NCBI RefSeq assembly: GCF_014645695.1
Contig: NZ_BMMF01000009.1
Location: 1 to 64,000 of the forward strand
DNA length: 64,000 nucleotides
DNA from: Salinarimonas ramus
Lineage (GTDB): Bacteria > Pseudomonadota > Alphaproteobacteria > Rhizobiales > Beijerinckiaceae
Direction of reading: 5' to 3'
Made by a program: the position numbers and the translations under genes
The notes under the pieces: model-generated
What the model was told of the DNA's origin: nothing
Seen by the model: only the letters and a program-made list of their open reading frames with translations
The model's database searches: none
Shown here: in pieces, positions 9,280 through 17,921 of the stretch
Position numbering within the stretch: position 1 is the first letter of the stretch
Layout: every line of letters starts with the position of its first letter

Positions 9280-10368
9280 ATGGCGCGCACCCGCACGAGA
9301 GACACCTTTGCCGCGGCGCTCCTCGCCGGCACGCTGCTCGCTGCCTCGGGCGGAGAGGCCGACGCCTTCTTCTGGCGCCGCGACACGGCGCCCGAGCCGG
9401 CCCCGGCGCCCGTCGTCGCCGCGCCGACGGTTCCCGTAGAGGTGCTGCCGCCGCCGCGGCCGATGGCGGTCTCGCGCGTCGCGCCCGCGCCAGGCGTGCC
9501 GAGCGCCGCCGGCGGCGGGCCGCTCGCCATCGTGCCCGGTGCCGTGGCGCCGTCCGCGGCGAGCACGGCGACGCCCGTGGCCGCAGCGCCGATCGTGCCC
9601 GCCGTCGCTCCCCTGCCGCCGCGCCCGCCGACGGATCTCGCCCGCGGCCCCGCCCCAGAGCCGGCCGCTCCCATCGTCACCGCGTCCGCCGGCGCGATCG
9701 CGGTTCCCGCCGCGGCGCCGGCGCCCGTTACCGCGCCCGTGGCCCCTCCCGTGGCCGCCGCGCCGGTGCCCGCGAGCGCCCCCGCGCCCGAGCCCGTCCG
9801 CGTCGCCGCTGTGACGCCGGCGACGGATGCGGAGATCGTCGCCGCCGCCAACGCCTATTTCAACGGCATCGACGCGCTCACCGGCCGCTTCTCGCAGGTG
9901 GGCAGCGACGGGCGGCGCTATACGGGCATCATCTACGTCGACCGGCCCGGCCGGCTGCGCTTCGAGTACGACGCGCCGGCGACCATCCAGGTGATCGCCG
10001 ACGGCCGCTCGGTGGTCGTGCGCGACAGCCAGCTCAACACGCAGGACATGTACCCGATCTCGCAGACGCCGCTGAAATTCCTGCTCGGCGACCGCATCCG
10101 GCTCGGGCAGGACATCCAGGTGCTCGGCGTCGAGCGCACCAGCGACGAGGTCGACGTGCTTTTGCGCGACAGCACCACCTTCGCCGGGAGCTCCGACATT
10201 CGCCTGACCTTCGATCAGGGGCTCTCGGAGCTGAAGGAATGGCGCATCGTCGACGCGCAGGGCTTCGAGACGCGCGTCTCGCTCTCGGGCGTCCAGCGCC
10301 ATGCGGGGCTCGATTCGGGGCTCTTCCGGATCAATTACGAGCGCCTTCACCGCGACGACACCTATTGA
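9280..10368 (+). CDS. LolA-like outer-membrane lipoprotein carrier with long Pro/Ala linker
   Basis: Periplasmic protein of 362 residues. A signal peptide (ATG 9280, RBS GGGGAG, hydrophobic AAALLAGTLLAASGG) is followed by about 150 residues almost wholly of Ala, Pro and Val. The LolA fold runs from about residue 185 (ANAYFNGIDALTGRFSQ, TGIIYVDRPGRLRFEYD, DSQLNTQDMYPISQTPLKFLL) to the end. LolA carries lipoproteins across the periplasm; the place behind ftsK is the usual one for lolA. The low-complexity insert is far longer than in typical LolA (about 200 residues in total) and may span the cell wall or act as a tether. The long open frame running on upstream inside ftsK is a shadow. Confidence 0.88.
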   Translation: MARTRTRDTFAAALLAGTLLAASGGEADAFFWRRDTAPEPAPAPVVAAPTVPVEVLPPPRPMAVSRVAPAPGVPSAAGGGPLAIVPGAVAPSAASTATPVAAAPIVPAVAPLPPRPPTDLARGPAPEPAAPIVTASAGAIAVPAAAPAPVTAPVAPPVAAAPVPASAPAPEPVRVAAVTPATDAEIVAAANAYFNGIDALTGRFSQVGSDGRRYTGIIYVDRPGRLRFEYDAPATIQVIADGRSVVVRDSQLNTQDMYPISQTPLKFLLGDRIRLGQDIQVLGVERTSDEVDVLLRDSTTFAGSSDIRLTFDQGLSELKEWRIVDAQGFETRVSLSGVQRHAGLDSGLFRINYERLHRDDTY

Positions 10369-10394
10369 GGCGCGCCGCCGCGGTTTCCTCCGGC

Positions 10395-10424
10395 GGGCCG
10401 AGGGGGTAGACACACCCTCGGCCC
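10395..10424 (+). terminator. Hairpin terminator after the LolA-like gene
   Basis: Stem GGGCCGAGGG pairs with CCCTCGGCCC around a short loop, 26 bases after the stop codon. There is no T run, so intrinsic termination would be weak. Confidence 0.5.
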
Positions 10425-10452
10425 GAACCGGGCCCGCATCCGCGAGCCCGTC

Positions 10453-11382
10453 ATGCCTCCCTCCCCCGCCCCGTCGCTCCTCGGCGCCGCTCTCGCGCTG
10501 GGCTCGGCCACGTCCTACGGCTCGAACATAGTCATCGCGCGGCTGGCGGCGGATGCGGGGATCAGCGGCGTCGCCTTCGTGTTCTGGCGAACCGCGCTCG
10601 TGGTGGTCGGCCTCGTCGCGCTCGCGGCCTGGCTGCGCTGGACGATCCGCGTCCCGCGCGAGCGGTTCGGGCTGATGATCGTGCTCGTCCTCTCGAGCAT
10701 CGGCGTCGCCGTCTCGTACATCTCGGCCATCGTCTTCGTGCCGGTGACGGTGGCGGCGGTGATCTTCTACACCTTCCCCGTCCTCATCGTGCTCGCGAGC
10801 CCGTTCGTGGAGAAGCGCCGGCTGACCGCGCCCCTCGTTTGCGTGGCGATCACGGCCTTCGTCGGCGTCGCCTGCGTCGTCGGTCCCGCCTTCGCCGGCA
10901 TCGACTGGCGGGGCGTGGCGCTCGCCGGCGCCGCCAGCATCGCCGCCGCGACGCAGTTCTTCGCCGGCAGCGCCGGGCGCGACCTGCCGCTCGCGACGAA
11001 GATCTTCTGGATCAACACGGCGACGCTGCCGGCGAGCCTCGGCATCGCGCTGGCCTTCGGGATCATGGCGGGCCCGGCCGATCTCCTCGCCGCGCCGATC
11101 GTCGTGGTGCTCGGGACGGTGACCTTCATCGCCGCCTTCACGCTGCAATTCCTGGCGCTGGCGCGGGCGAGCGCGGTCGTGACGGGCTTGTCCTTCTGCA
11201 TCGAGCCCGTGGTCGCGGCCTTCGGCGCCGCGCTCGTCGTCGGCGAACGGCTCGACGCGCTCCAGATCGCGGGCGTCGCCCTCGTCGTCGCGGCCATAGC
11301 CGGCAACGTGCTGATCGAGCGCGGCCGCGCCGCCGCTCAGCGCACGAAGGCGAGCGCGATCAAGCCGCCGGCGAGCGCGTAG
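10453..11382 (+). CDS. EamA/DMT-family transporter
   Basis: Inner-membrane protein of 309 residues with about ten hydrophobic segments in two EamA repeats (about 8-135 and 150-290). The segment FTLQFLALARASAVVTGLSFCIEPVVAA with LVVGERL is typical of the second repeat's end. DMT permeases export metabolites or amino acids; the substrate is unknown. Its last 46 bases overlap the 3' end of the convergent lactate permease gene, so the final 15 residues (basic, GRAAAQRTKASA...) may be variable. Confidence 0.85.
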   Translation: MPPSPAPSLLGAALALGSATSYGSNIVIARLAADAGISGVAFVFWRTALVVVGLVALAAWLRWTIRVPRERFGLMIVLVLSSIGVAVSYISAIVFVPVTVAAVIFYTFPVLIVLASPFVEKRRLTAPLVCVAITAFVGVACVVGPAFAGIDWRGVALAGAASIAAATQFFAGSAGRDLPLATKIFWINTATLPASLGIALAFGIMAGPADLLAAPIVVVLGTVTFIAAFTLQFLALARASAVVTGLSFCIEPVVAAFGAALVVGERLDALQIAGVALVVAAIAGNVLIERGRAAAQRTKASAIKPPASA

Positions 11383-12842
11383 GCGAGGCACGCGCTCGCG
11401 GTCAGCCGCATCACCGGCCCCTCGCGCCCGGCGAGCCCGACGGTGGCGCCTCCGGCGATGATGTTGTGCGGGCACACGATGTTGCCCACCGCCGCGCCGA
11501 AGCTCTGTGCCGCGAGCATCGGCGTCACGTCCAGCGCCAGCGCGCGGGCGGTGGCGGCCTGGAACTCGCTGAGCAGGATGTTGGAGGCCGTGGCCGAGCC
11601 CGTCACGAAGGTGCCGAGCACGCCCACCGCCGGCGCGGCAACGGGCCAGAGCGGGCCGATTCCGGCGGCCGCCTGCGCGAGCGTGCCGATCATGCCCGCA
11701 TGGACCATGATCCGCGAGATGGCGAGCATGGCGAAGAGCGCCGCCACCACCGGCACGAGGCGTCGCGCCGCCGCGCCCATCGCGGCGAGGACGTCGCGCA
11801 GGCCGCCGCCATGGGCGGCGACGCCGACGAGAAAGCCGACCATCAGCAGCGTACCCGGATGGTAGAGCGGCTCGAAGCGCCCCGAGAAGCCGCCCTCCAG
11901 GGTCCAGGCGAGCGCGATGGCGCGAAGCCCCTCCTGCACCGGGGGCAGGAGGCGCGTGGCGAGAATCAGCGCCAGCAGCACGCCGTAGGGCAGGACCGCA
12001 CGGGCGAGCGCGCGCAGATCCATCGCCTCCGCGCCGGGCGCGCTCCCCCGCGGGGCGATGCGCCGCGCGATCGGCGCGAACAGGAGGAGCCCCACGAGCG
12101 CGCCGCCGAGCGTGGGCACCTCGGGACCCGCCAGCGCCGCGAGCGCGAGCGAGGGACCGAAGAAGCAGGCCGCGGCGAGCAGCGCCAGGCCCCAGTCGAT
12201 ACGCCGCAGCGGCCCGTCGGCGGCGAGCCTCAGGAGGAAGAGGACGAGCACGATGCCGGCCACGGCGTGCATCGCCGCCGTCCGAACGGCGATGGCGCCG
12301 GCATCCACACCCGTGATCTCGGCCTGAGCGATGATCGGCGTGCCCACCGCTCCGAAGCTGACCCCCGCGGCGTGCCCGATGAGCGCGAGCGCCACCGCCT
12401 TCAGGGGCGAGAAGCCCAGCGAGACGAGGAGCGGTGCGGCGAGCGCAACGGGGGTACCGAATCCCGCCGCCCCCTCCATGAACAGCGCGAAGAAATAGCC
12501 GACGAGGAGCGCCAGCGTGCGCGGGTCGTCCGAGATCCGTGCCAGCGCCCCGCGGATGGCGCCGAAGGCACCGGCGCGCTCCTGCGCCTCGTAGAGGCAC
12601 AGAGCGGGAAAGACGATCCACAGGATCGTCGCCGCGGTGAAGGCCGCCTCCGCGACGGAGAAGCCGACGGCCCGCGCGGGCCCGAGATCGGGCAGCACCG
12701 CCTCGCCGAAGCCGAAGACCAGGAGCGCGATCGCGAGGGCCAGCGCGAGCCCGACGGACCCCGCCTTCGCCGCCGACCAGTGCCAGCCGAGCATGAGCGC
12801 GAGAATGGCTGCGAGCGGGGCTCCCGCCGCGAGCGCCTGCAT
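11337..12842 (-). CDS. L-lactate/glycolate permease family protein
   Basis: Polytopic membrane protein of 501 residues in the LctP (LldP/GlcA) family of proton symporters for 2-hydroxy acids. Family hallmarks are EGAAGFGTPVALAAPLLVSLGF near 120-145, the central GFLVGVAAHGGG, and the C-terminal GSATASNILLSEFQ and GNIVCPHNIIAGGATVGL. About 12 hydrophobic segments. No lactate dehydrogenase gene is adjacent, so the substrate is a guess. It is followed, with an overlap, by the convergent DMT gene. Confidence 0.9.
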   Translation of the reverse strand: MQALAAGAPLAAILALMLGWHWSAAKAGSVGLALALAIALLVFGFGEAVLPDLGPARAVGFSVAEAAFTAATILWIVFPALCLYEAQERAGAFGAIRGALARISDDPRTLALLVGYFFALFMEGAAGFGTPVALAAPLLVSLGFSPLKAVALALIGHAAGVSFGAVGTPIIAQAEITGVDAGAIAVRTAAMHAVAGIVLVLFLLRLAADGPLRRIDWGLALLAAACFFGPSLALAALAGPEVPTLGGALVGLLLFAPIARRIAPRGSAPGAEAMDLRALARAVLPYGVLLALILATRLLPPVQEGLRAIALAWTLEGGFSGRFEPLYHPGTLLMVGFLVGVAAHGGGLRDVLAAMGAAARRLVPVVAALFAMLAISRIMVHAGMIGTLAQAAAGIGPLWPVAAPAVGVLGTFVTGSATASNILLSEFQAATARALALDVTPMLAAQSFGAAVGNIVCPHNIIAGGATVGLAGREGPVMRLTASACLAYALAGGLIALAFVR

Positions 12843-12852
12843 GGAGCCTCCT

Positions 12853-13617
12853 TCAGCTCGCCGCGTCGACGGGGTCGCGCACGGGTGCGGGGGCGGAAGC
12901 GGGGGCGGGCGTCGGCTCGGGCGCGACCGGCGCCGGCGGTTGGACGATCGGGCGGTCCCCGGGCTTGCCCGGATTCATCAGGATGCGGCCCGGCGTCATC
13001 GCGCCGCCCGAGACGATGAAGGACATGGCGTCGTTCGCCGACCAGTCGAGATAGACGAGCCGCGTCGTCGGCACGAGCTCGACGTAGCCCGAGGTCGGGT
13101 TCGGCGTCGTGGGCACGTAGACGGCGGCGATCTCCTCGCCCGTGTCGTCGGCCGTGAAGGTCGCCGTGACGAAGCCGAGCGCGCGCATGTCGCGGGACGG
13201 AAACTCGATGAGCACCACGCGCTGGCCCGACGAGTTGCCGGTCTGGAGCGAGTTCAAGAGCGTGCGTGTCGCCGAGTAGATGGTCTTCACGAGAGGCACG
13301 TAGTCGATCAGGCGGTCGACCGCGCGCAGGATGCGCCGGCCGATGACGGCGTTCGCCGCCCCGCCGATGACGTACAGCGCCACGAACACGACGACGAGGG
13401 CGAGCGTCGACTGGAACCAGCCCTGCGCCAGCAGATCCGCGAAGACCGCGTAGTCCGAGCGGACGTTGCGCGCGAAGGTCAGCACGAAGGGCCGCCCCGT
13501 CGCCACCAGGATGTCGATGATGAACGACACGGCGACGAAGGTCACCCACAGCGGGATGACCACGAACAGCCCCGAGAGGACGTTGCGACGGATGCGGAGA
13601 TGCGAGTGCGAGCTCAT
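12853..13617 (-). CDS. DUF502 family membrane protein
   Basis: Membrane protein of 254 residues with two hydrophobic segments (about 15-37 and 65-90) and the DUF502 signature: GLFVVIPLWVT near the start, IPLVKTIYSATRTLL-like YVPLVKTIYSATRTLLNSL near 125-145, and VYVPTTPNPTSGYVELVP near 165. The C-terminal 35 residues are Pro/Ala-rich and disordered. Function is not established for the family. It lies just upstream of the lactate permease on the same strand (10-base gap), so the two may be co-transcribed. Confidence 0.85.
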   Translation of the reverse strand: MSSHSHLRIRRNVLSGLFVVIPLWVTFVAVSFIIDILVATGRPFVLTFARNVRSDYAVFADLLAQGWFQSTLALVVVFVALYVIGGAANAVIGRRILRAVDRLIDYVPLVKTIYSATRTLLNSLQTGNSSGQRVVLIEFPSRDMRALGFVTATFTADDTGEEIAAVYVPTTPNPTSGYVELVPTTRLVYLDWSANDAMSFIVSGGAMTPGRILMNPGKPGDRPIVQPPAPVAPEPTPAPASAPAPVRDPVDAAS

Positions 13618-13771
13618 CGATCGATGTCGTGGCGGACGGGGGCGAGGTCCCTCGGCGGGGACGGATGTACGCTACACAAGCGAAGCCCGCCGCGCGACCC
13701 CGCAGAAAGCGTGAGCCGAGCCATGCCTTCCGCAACGTGCCCTCGCGACGCGCGACAGCGGCGAGAGTTCC

Positions 13772-13932
13772 CTCCTTCCCTGTAGGGGAAGGTGGCTCGG
13801 CGAAGCCGAGACGGATGGGGCGCGCGGGACGCGCGTTCGGCGCAGCCGAAACGGACGTGCGGACCCGGACACCGAGGCTTCCGCTTCGCGGAACACGCCT
13901 CGCGGCGTGCCACCTCCCCTGCAGGGAAGGAG
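13772..13932. repeat. 161-bp palindromic intergenic repeat (MITE/REP-like)
   Basis: Terminal inverted repeats of 24 and 23 bases (13772-13795 and 13910-13932) match with a single one-base gap. Between them are smaller hairpins, for example GGCTCGGCGAAGCCGAG and TTCGGCGCAGCCGAA, then two related elements near 13873-13910. No transposase is inside. The design suits a mobile miniature element or a large REP sequence. It sits between the DUF502 gene and the cytochrome c terminator, with no second copy noticed in this window. Confidence 0.75.
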
Positions 13933-13950
13933 AGGTGACCTCCAACGAAA

Positions 13951-13976
13951 GAAGGCCGGGACGATGCCCGGCCTTC
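13951..13976 (-). terminator. Terminator of the cytochrome c gene
   Basis: On the minus strand GAAGGCCGGG pairs perfectly with CCCGGCCTTC around a six-base loop and is followed by TTTC, 27 bases after the cytochrome c stop codon. Confidence 0.75.
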
Positions 13977-14002
13977 GAAGGGATTGCGATGCTGCGAAGC
14001 CC

Positions 14003-14599
14003 TCACTGGGCCGCGGCTTCGTCCGTCTCCGCGCCGCCCTCGACGGCCGCCTCGGCCTCCGGCAGCGGGGGCGGGTTCTCGGTGATCGAGGCGAGGTAGG
14101 TGATGATGTCCGCGCGCTCCTGGCCCGAGCGGATGCCGGCGAAGGCCATGGAGGTGCCGGAGATGTAGCCGCGGGGGTTCTCGAGGAAGGCGTAGAGCTC
14201 GTCGTAGCCCCAGACCTCGCCGGCGGCGCCGCGCTCGGCGAGCGCGGACGAATAGCCGAAATTGTCGAGGTGGGCCTTGGGGCCGCCGACGATGTCGTAG
14301 AGGTTCGGGCCGACGCCGTTGGCGCCGCCCTGATCGAAGGAGTGGCAGGAGGCGCACTTGCGCACGGCGGCCTCGCCGCGGCCGACGTCGGCGCTGGCGA
14401 GCAGGATCGGCAGCGGCTCCTCCGCCGGGGCCGCCTCGGCGACCTCGGTCTCGGCGCCCTCGGGCAGCGGCAGGGCGTAGCCGGCGATGCCGGCGGGCTC
14501 GGGCTCGAACACGATGTCCGAAAGGATGCCCATGCCGACCACGAACAAGAGCGCGCCGAGCACGGCACCCATGATCTTGTTGAGCTCGAACGAGTTCAT
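14003..14599 (-). CDS. Membrane-anchored cytochrome c, class I (CycM type)
   Basis: Electron carrier of 198 residues. An uncleaved N-terminal membrane anchor (residues 10-30, with the MNSFELNKIMGAVLGALL start typical of CycM/c552) leads into a periplasmic domain. Haem-binding CASCH is at residues 82-86 and the Met ligand is probably M151 (GTSMAFAG). An acidic, Ala-rich tail ends the protein. It links the bc1 complex with terminal oxidases in many alphaproteobacteria. The start at 14599 has a GGAG ribosome site; the upstream in-frame extension is Arg-rich and unlikely. It is divergent from kdsB, a common arrangement in Hyphomicrobiales. Confidence 0.92.
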   Translation of the reverse strand: MNSFELNKIMGAVLGALLFVVGMGILSDIVFEPEPAGIAGYALPLPEGAETEVAEAAPAEEPLPILLASADVGRGEAAVRKCASCHSFDQGGANGVGPNLYDIVGGPKAHLDNFGYSSALAERGAAGEVWGYDELYAFLENPRGYISGTSMAFAGIRSGQERADIITYLASITENPPPLPEAEAAVEGGAETDEAAAQ

Positions 14600-14867
14600 G
14601 CCAGACTCCAAGCTGCCGCAGCGGCGGACGCGGACCATAGAACGGGGTGCGGGGCGCGCGCGTGCGCGCATCCCACGGCGGCGGTTGCTTAGACTCATTC
14701 GCAGGCGCCGACAACGAAAAACGGCGGGTCGCGTCGTCGCACGGGCGGGTCCGCGCATGCGCAGGCGCGATGACAAACGCCGCACGGCTTGCTAAAGCCT
14801 CGCGCTCCCGAGCGGAAGCGCATCAGCGAACCCGAGGGAAAGCGCCACAGGAAGCGCCGGATACGCC

Positions 14868-15608
14868 ATGTCGGACCCCCTCGTCCTCATCCCCGCCCGC
14901 ATGGCGGCGACGCGCCTGCCGGGCAAGCCGCTCGCCGACATCGCCGGCACGCCGATGATCGTCCACGTCTATCGCCGCGCGGTGGAGGCGGGCATCGGCC
15001 CCGTGGCGGTGGCGACCGATTCGCCCGAGATCGCCGCCGCCGTCGAGGCCGCCGCCGGCACCGCCGTCATGACGCGCGCCGACCACCAGTCCGGCTCCGA
15101 CCGCATCCACGAAGCCGCCGAGATCCTCGACCCGGAGGGCCGGCACGACGTCGTCGTCAACGTTCAGGGCGACTTCCCCACGATCGACCCGCGCGCCATC
15201 GCCGCCGCGATCCTGCCGCTCGCCGATCCCGCGGTCGCCATCGGCACGCTCGCGGGCGAGATCACCCGCGCCGACGAGCGCTCGGACCCGAACGTGGTCA
15301 AGGTCGTCGGCAGCGCGATCGCGCCGGGGCGCATGCGCGCGCTCTATTTCACCCGCGCCACCGCCCCCTGGGGCGAGGGCGCGCTCTACCATCACGTCGG
15401 CCTCTACGCCTATCGCCGGCGCGCGCTCGCCCGCTTCGTGGCGCTCGCGCCCTCCCCGCTCGAGACCCGCGAGCGGCTCGAGCAATTGCGCGCGCTCGAG
15501 GACGGCATGCGCATCGACGTGACGATCATCGACGACGTGCCCTTCGGCGTCGATACGCCCGACACCCTGGCGCGCGCCCGCGCCGCCCTCGAAGGCTCCT
15601 CACCATGA
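14868..15608 (+). CDS. kdsB: 3-deoxy-manno-octulosonate cytidylyltransferase
   Basis: Cytoplasmic enzyme of 246 residues that activates KDO with CTP to give CMP-KDO for lipopolysaccharide core synthesis. Family motifs: [18 protein letters not shown] at the nucleotide-binding start, [12 protein letters not shown] near 73-84, NVQGDFP near 99-105, and [11 protein letters not shown] near 170-180. Length is normal (about 245). The stop codon overlaps the start of pheA (ATGA), which points to translational coupling. Confidence 0.96.
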   Translation: MSDPLVLIPARMAATRLPGKPLADIAGTPMIVHVYRRAVEAGIGPVAVATDSPEIAAAVEAAAGTAVMTRADHQSGSDRIHEAAEILDPEGRHDVVVNVQGDFPTIDPRAIAAAILPLADPAVAIGTLAGEITRADERSDPNVVKVVGSAIAPGRMRALYFTRATAPWGEGALYHHVGLYAYRRRALARFVALAPSPLETRERLEQLRALEDGMRIDVTIIDDVPFGVDTPDTLARARAALEGSSP

Positions 15609-16462
15609 CGAACATCATCTCCTACCAGGGCGAGCCCGGGGCGAACTCCCACATCGCCTGCCGCGAGGTCTATCCCGGCTGGACGGCGCTGCCCTGCCCC
15701 ACCTTCGAGGACGCCTTCGCGGCCGTGACCGACGGCGAGGCGCGGCTCGCGATGATCCCCATCGAGAACTCGGTGGCCGGCCGCGTCGCGGACATTCATC
15801 ATCTCCTGCCGGATTCGGGCCTGCACATCGTGGGCGAGTTCTTCCTGCCCATCCATCACCAGCTGATGGGGACGACGGGCGCGACGCTCGCCACCATCAA
15901 GTCCGTGCAGAGCCACGTGCAGGCGCTCGGCCAGTGCCGGCGCACGCTGCGCAAGCTCGGGCTCCAGGCCATCGTGGGCGCCGACACGGCGGGCTCCGCC
16001 CGTCAGATCGCGGAAGCGGGCGACCCCACGCGCGCGGCCATCGCCTCGCGGCTCGCCGCCGAGGTCTACGGGCTCGACATCCTCGCCGAGGACGTGGAGG
16101 ACGAGGCGCACAACACGACGCGCTTCATCATCCTGTCTCCCGAGCCGGCGCGCATCCCGCCCGGCGGCGATTGCGTCACGAGCTTCGTCTTTCGCGTGCG
16201 CAACATCCCCGCCGCCCTCTACAAGGCCATGGGCGGCTTCGCCACGAACGGCATCAACATGACGAAGCTCGAGAGCTACATGATCGAGGGGCAGTTCACC
16301 GCGACGCAGTTCTACGCCGAGGTGGACGGCCACCCGGAGGAGCCGCCGCTCAGGCGCGCGCTGGAAGAGCTCGCCTTCTTCTCGCGCCAGCTCACCGTGC
16401 TCGGCACCTACCCGGCCCATCCCTTCCGCGCCAACCTGCGCGACCGCGAACCGGGGGAATGA
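15605..16462 (+). CDS. pheA: Prephenate dehydratase
   Basis: Stand-alone enzyme of 285 residues that turns prephenate into phenylpyruvate in phenylalanine synthesis. The dehydratase domain (1-180) has the two lobes of a periplasmic-binding-protein fold and the catalytic TRF motif (HNTTRFIIL near 171-178). The ACT regulatory domain (about 195-275, [32 protein letters not shown]) should bind Phe for feedback control. No chorismate mutase is fused. The ATG at 15605 overlaps the kdsB stop. The pairing kdsB-pheA is common in alphaproteobacteria. Confidence 0.96.
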   Translation: MTNIISYQGEPGANSHIACREVYPGWTALPCPTFEDAFAAVTDGEARLAMIPIENSVAGRVADIHHLLPDSGLHIVGEFFLPIHHQLMGTTGATLATIKSVQSHVQALGQCRRTLRKLGLQAIVGADTAGSARQIAEAGDPTRAAIASRLAAEVYGLDILAEDVEDEAHNTTRFIILSPEPARIPPGGDCVTSFVFRVRNIPAALYKAMGGFATNGINMTKLESYMIEGQFTATQFYAEVDGHPEEPPLRRALEELAFFSRQLTVLGTYPAHPFRANLRDREPGE

Positions 16463-16486
16463 TCGAGCCCGGGGAGTAGGGGCGCC

Positions 16487-17401
16487 TCACCCTTCGACGA
16501 ACAGCCGCACCAGGTGGTGCGCGATGGCGACCGGCGGCGGCACGCGCAGGCCGTCGGGATGGGTGTTGGCGAGCATGAGGCGCACCTCGTCGCGGGTGAA
16601 CCAGCGCGCGTCCTCGAGCTCGTCGCGGTCGATGTCGAGGGCGTCGCCCTCGGCCTCGCCGACGCAGCCGAGCATCAGCGAGGAGACGAACGGCCAGGGC
16701 TGCGAGAGGGCGTAGGAGACGCGCCCCACGCGCACGCCCGCCTCCTCGAAGGTCTCGCGGCGCACCGCGTCCTCCATCGTCTCGCCGGGCTCGACGAAGC
16801 CGGCGAGGCAGGAGTAATTCCCCGTCGGAAAGCGCGCCTGGCGGCCGAGCAGGCAGCGATCGCCGTGGCGAATCAGCATGATCACGACGGGGTCCGTGCG
16901 CGGGAAATGCTGGGTGCCGCACGCAGCGCAGTCGCGCCGGTAGCCCGACGCGGAGAGCGCCGTCGGCGCGCCGCAAGCGGCGCAGAAGCCGTGCCGGCGA
17001 TGCCAGGAGAGCAGCGACTTCGCCTGCGCGAGGAGGCCGATCTCGCGCTCGGGCACGAGCCCCTGCGTCGCGAGCCCGCGCAGGTCGCTCGGCATCATGG
17101 AGGGGCGCGCGGCGATCGTGTCGAGCGCATCCTCGGCGGTCGCGGCGGCGAGGACGGGGCGGTCGTCGAGGGTGCCGAGATAGATCTGCGTCGTGACCGC
17201 GAGGCCGTCGAGCGCCGGGCGGGGATGGAGCGCGCTCGCCGCGTCGCCTTCGCCGCGCAGGATCGGCGTGTCGCCGGCGAAGAGCACGCTGAGCGCATGC
17301 GCGTCCTGCGCATGGCGCGCCAGCGCCTCGCCGCCGCGCTCGCTCGTGTGGCGGACGAGGCCGTTCACGGCGAAGCCGAGCGGCGGGGTGTCGTTGGTCA
17401 T
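16487..17401 (-). CDS. nudC: NADH pyrophosphatase (Nudix hydrolase)
   Basis: Protein of 304 residues that splits NAD(H) and, in some bacteria, removes NAD caps from RNA. A zinc ribbon has Cys140, 143, 158 and 161. The Nudix box (201-223) reads GFVEPGETMEDAVRRETFEE, with the catalytic REXXEE. The NudC-specific motif SQPWPF follows near 233. It runs towards pheA, with only 24 bases between the two stop codons, and is downstream of the HIT gene in the dnaX-led leftward group. Confidence 0.94.
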   Translation of the reverse strand: MTNDTPPLGFAVNGLVRHTSERGGEALARHAQDAHALSVLFAGDTPILRGEGDAASALHPRPALDGLAVTTQIYLGTLDDRPVLAAATAEDALDTIAARPSMMPSDLRGLATQGLVPEREIGLLAQAKSLLSWHRRHGFCAACGAPTALSASGYRRDCAACGTQHFPRTDPVVIMLIRHGDRCLLGRQARFPTGNYSCLAGFVEPGETMEDAVRRETFEEAGVRVGRVSYALSQPWPFVSSLMLGCVGEAEGDALDIDRDELEDARWFTRDEVRLMLANTHPDGLRVPPPVAIAHHLVRLFVEG

Positions 17402-17427
17402 GAGATCGAATCTCCGAGGCCGGCGGC

Positions 17428-17874
17428 TCAGGCCGCGGCGAAGGCCGTGCGCAGCCGCTCGAGGAGCGCCTGCGCCGCATGCGGCGGATAGGGGATGCGC
17501 GTGCCCTGCCCCCAGACCGGCCCCGGCCAGGCGGGGTCCGAGGCGAAACGCGCGATGACGTGGACGTGGAGCTGCGCGACCATGTTGCCGAGCGTACCCA
17601 CGTTGATCTTGTCGGGCTTCGCCACCTCCAGCAGCACGCGCGAGGCGATGCGGATCTCGGCCATCAGCGCGGCGGCGTCAGCCTCCGAGAGGTCGGCGAT
17701 CTCGACCATGCCGGCCCGGCGCGGCACGAGAATCAGCCAGGGATGGCGGGCGTCGTTCATGAGGAGCACGCTGGAGAGGGCGAGATCGCCCACGGGGACG
17801 GTGTCGCCGTCGAGCCGGGGGTCGAGGGCGAAGCCGGTCTCACGGGCAGGCGTTTCGGGAGCGGGATCGTTCAT
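17428..17874 (-). CDS. HIT family hydrolase
   Basis: Small histidine-triad protein of 148 residues, probably a nucleotide-phosphoramidate or dinucleotide hydrolase. The triad region is QLHVHVIAR at 101-109: H103 and H105 are present, but the first position of the classical HxHxH is Gln, as in a recognised HIT subgroup. The N-terminal part has the conserved HPWLILVPRR. The start at 17874 was chosen because the protein then has the family length; the much longer open frame upstream overlaps dnaX. It is followed closely by nudC, another nucleotide-cleaving enzyme. Confidence 0.9.
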   Translation of the reverse strand: MNDPAPETPARETGFALDPRLDGDTVPVGDLALSSVLLMNDARHPWLILVPRRAGMVEIADLSEADAAALMAEIRIASRVLLEVAKPDKINVGTLGNMVAQLHVHVIARFASDPAWPGPVWGQGTRIPYPPHAAQALLERLRTAFAAA

Positions 17875-17921
17875 GGCGCGAGCATAGAGCCCGGACGGCG
17901 GCGTGGCCATGGGGTGGACGA

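Noticed and set aside
9079-12621. Open frame of 1180 codons on the minus strand
   Set aside because: It crosses four recognisable genes on both strands and has a shadow-type composition.
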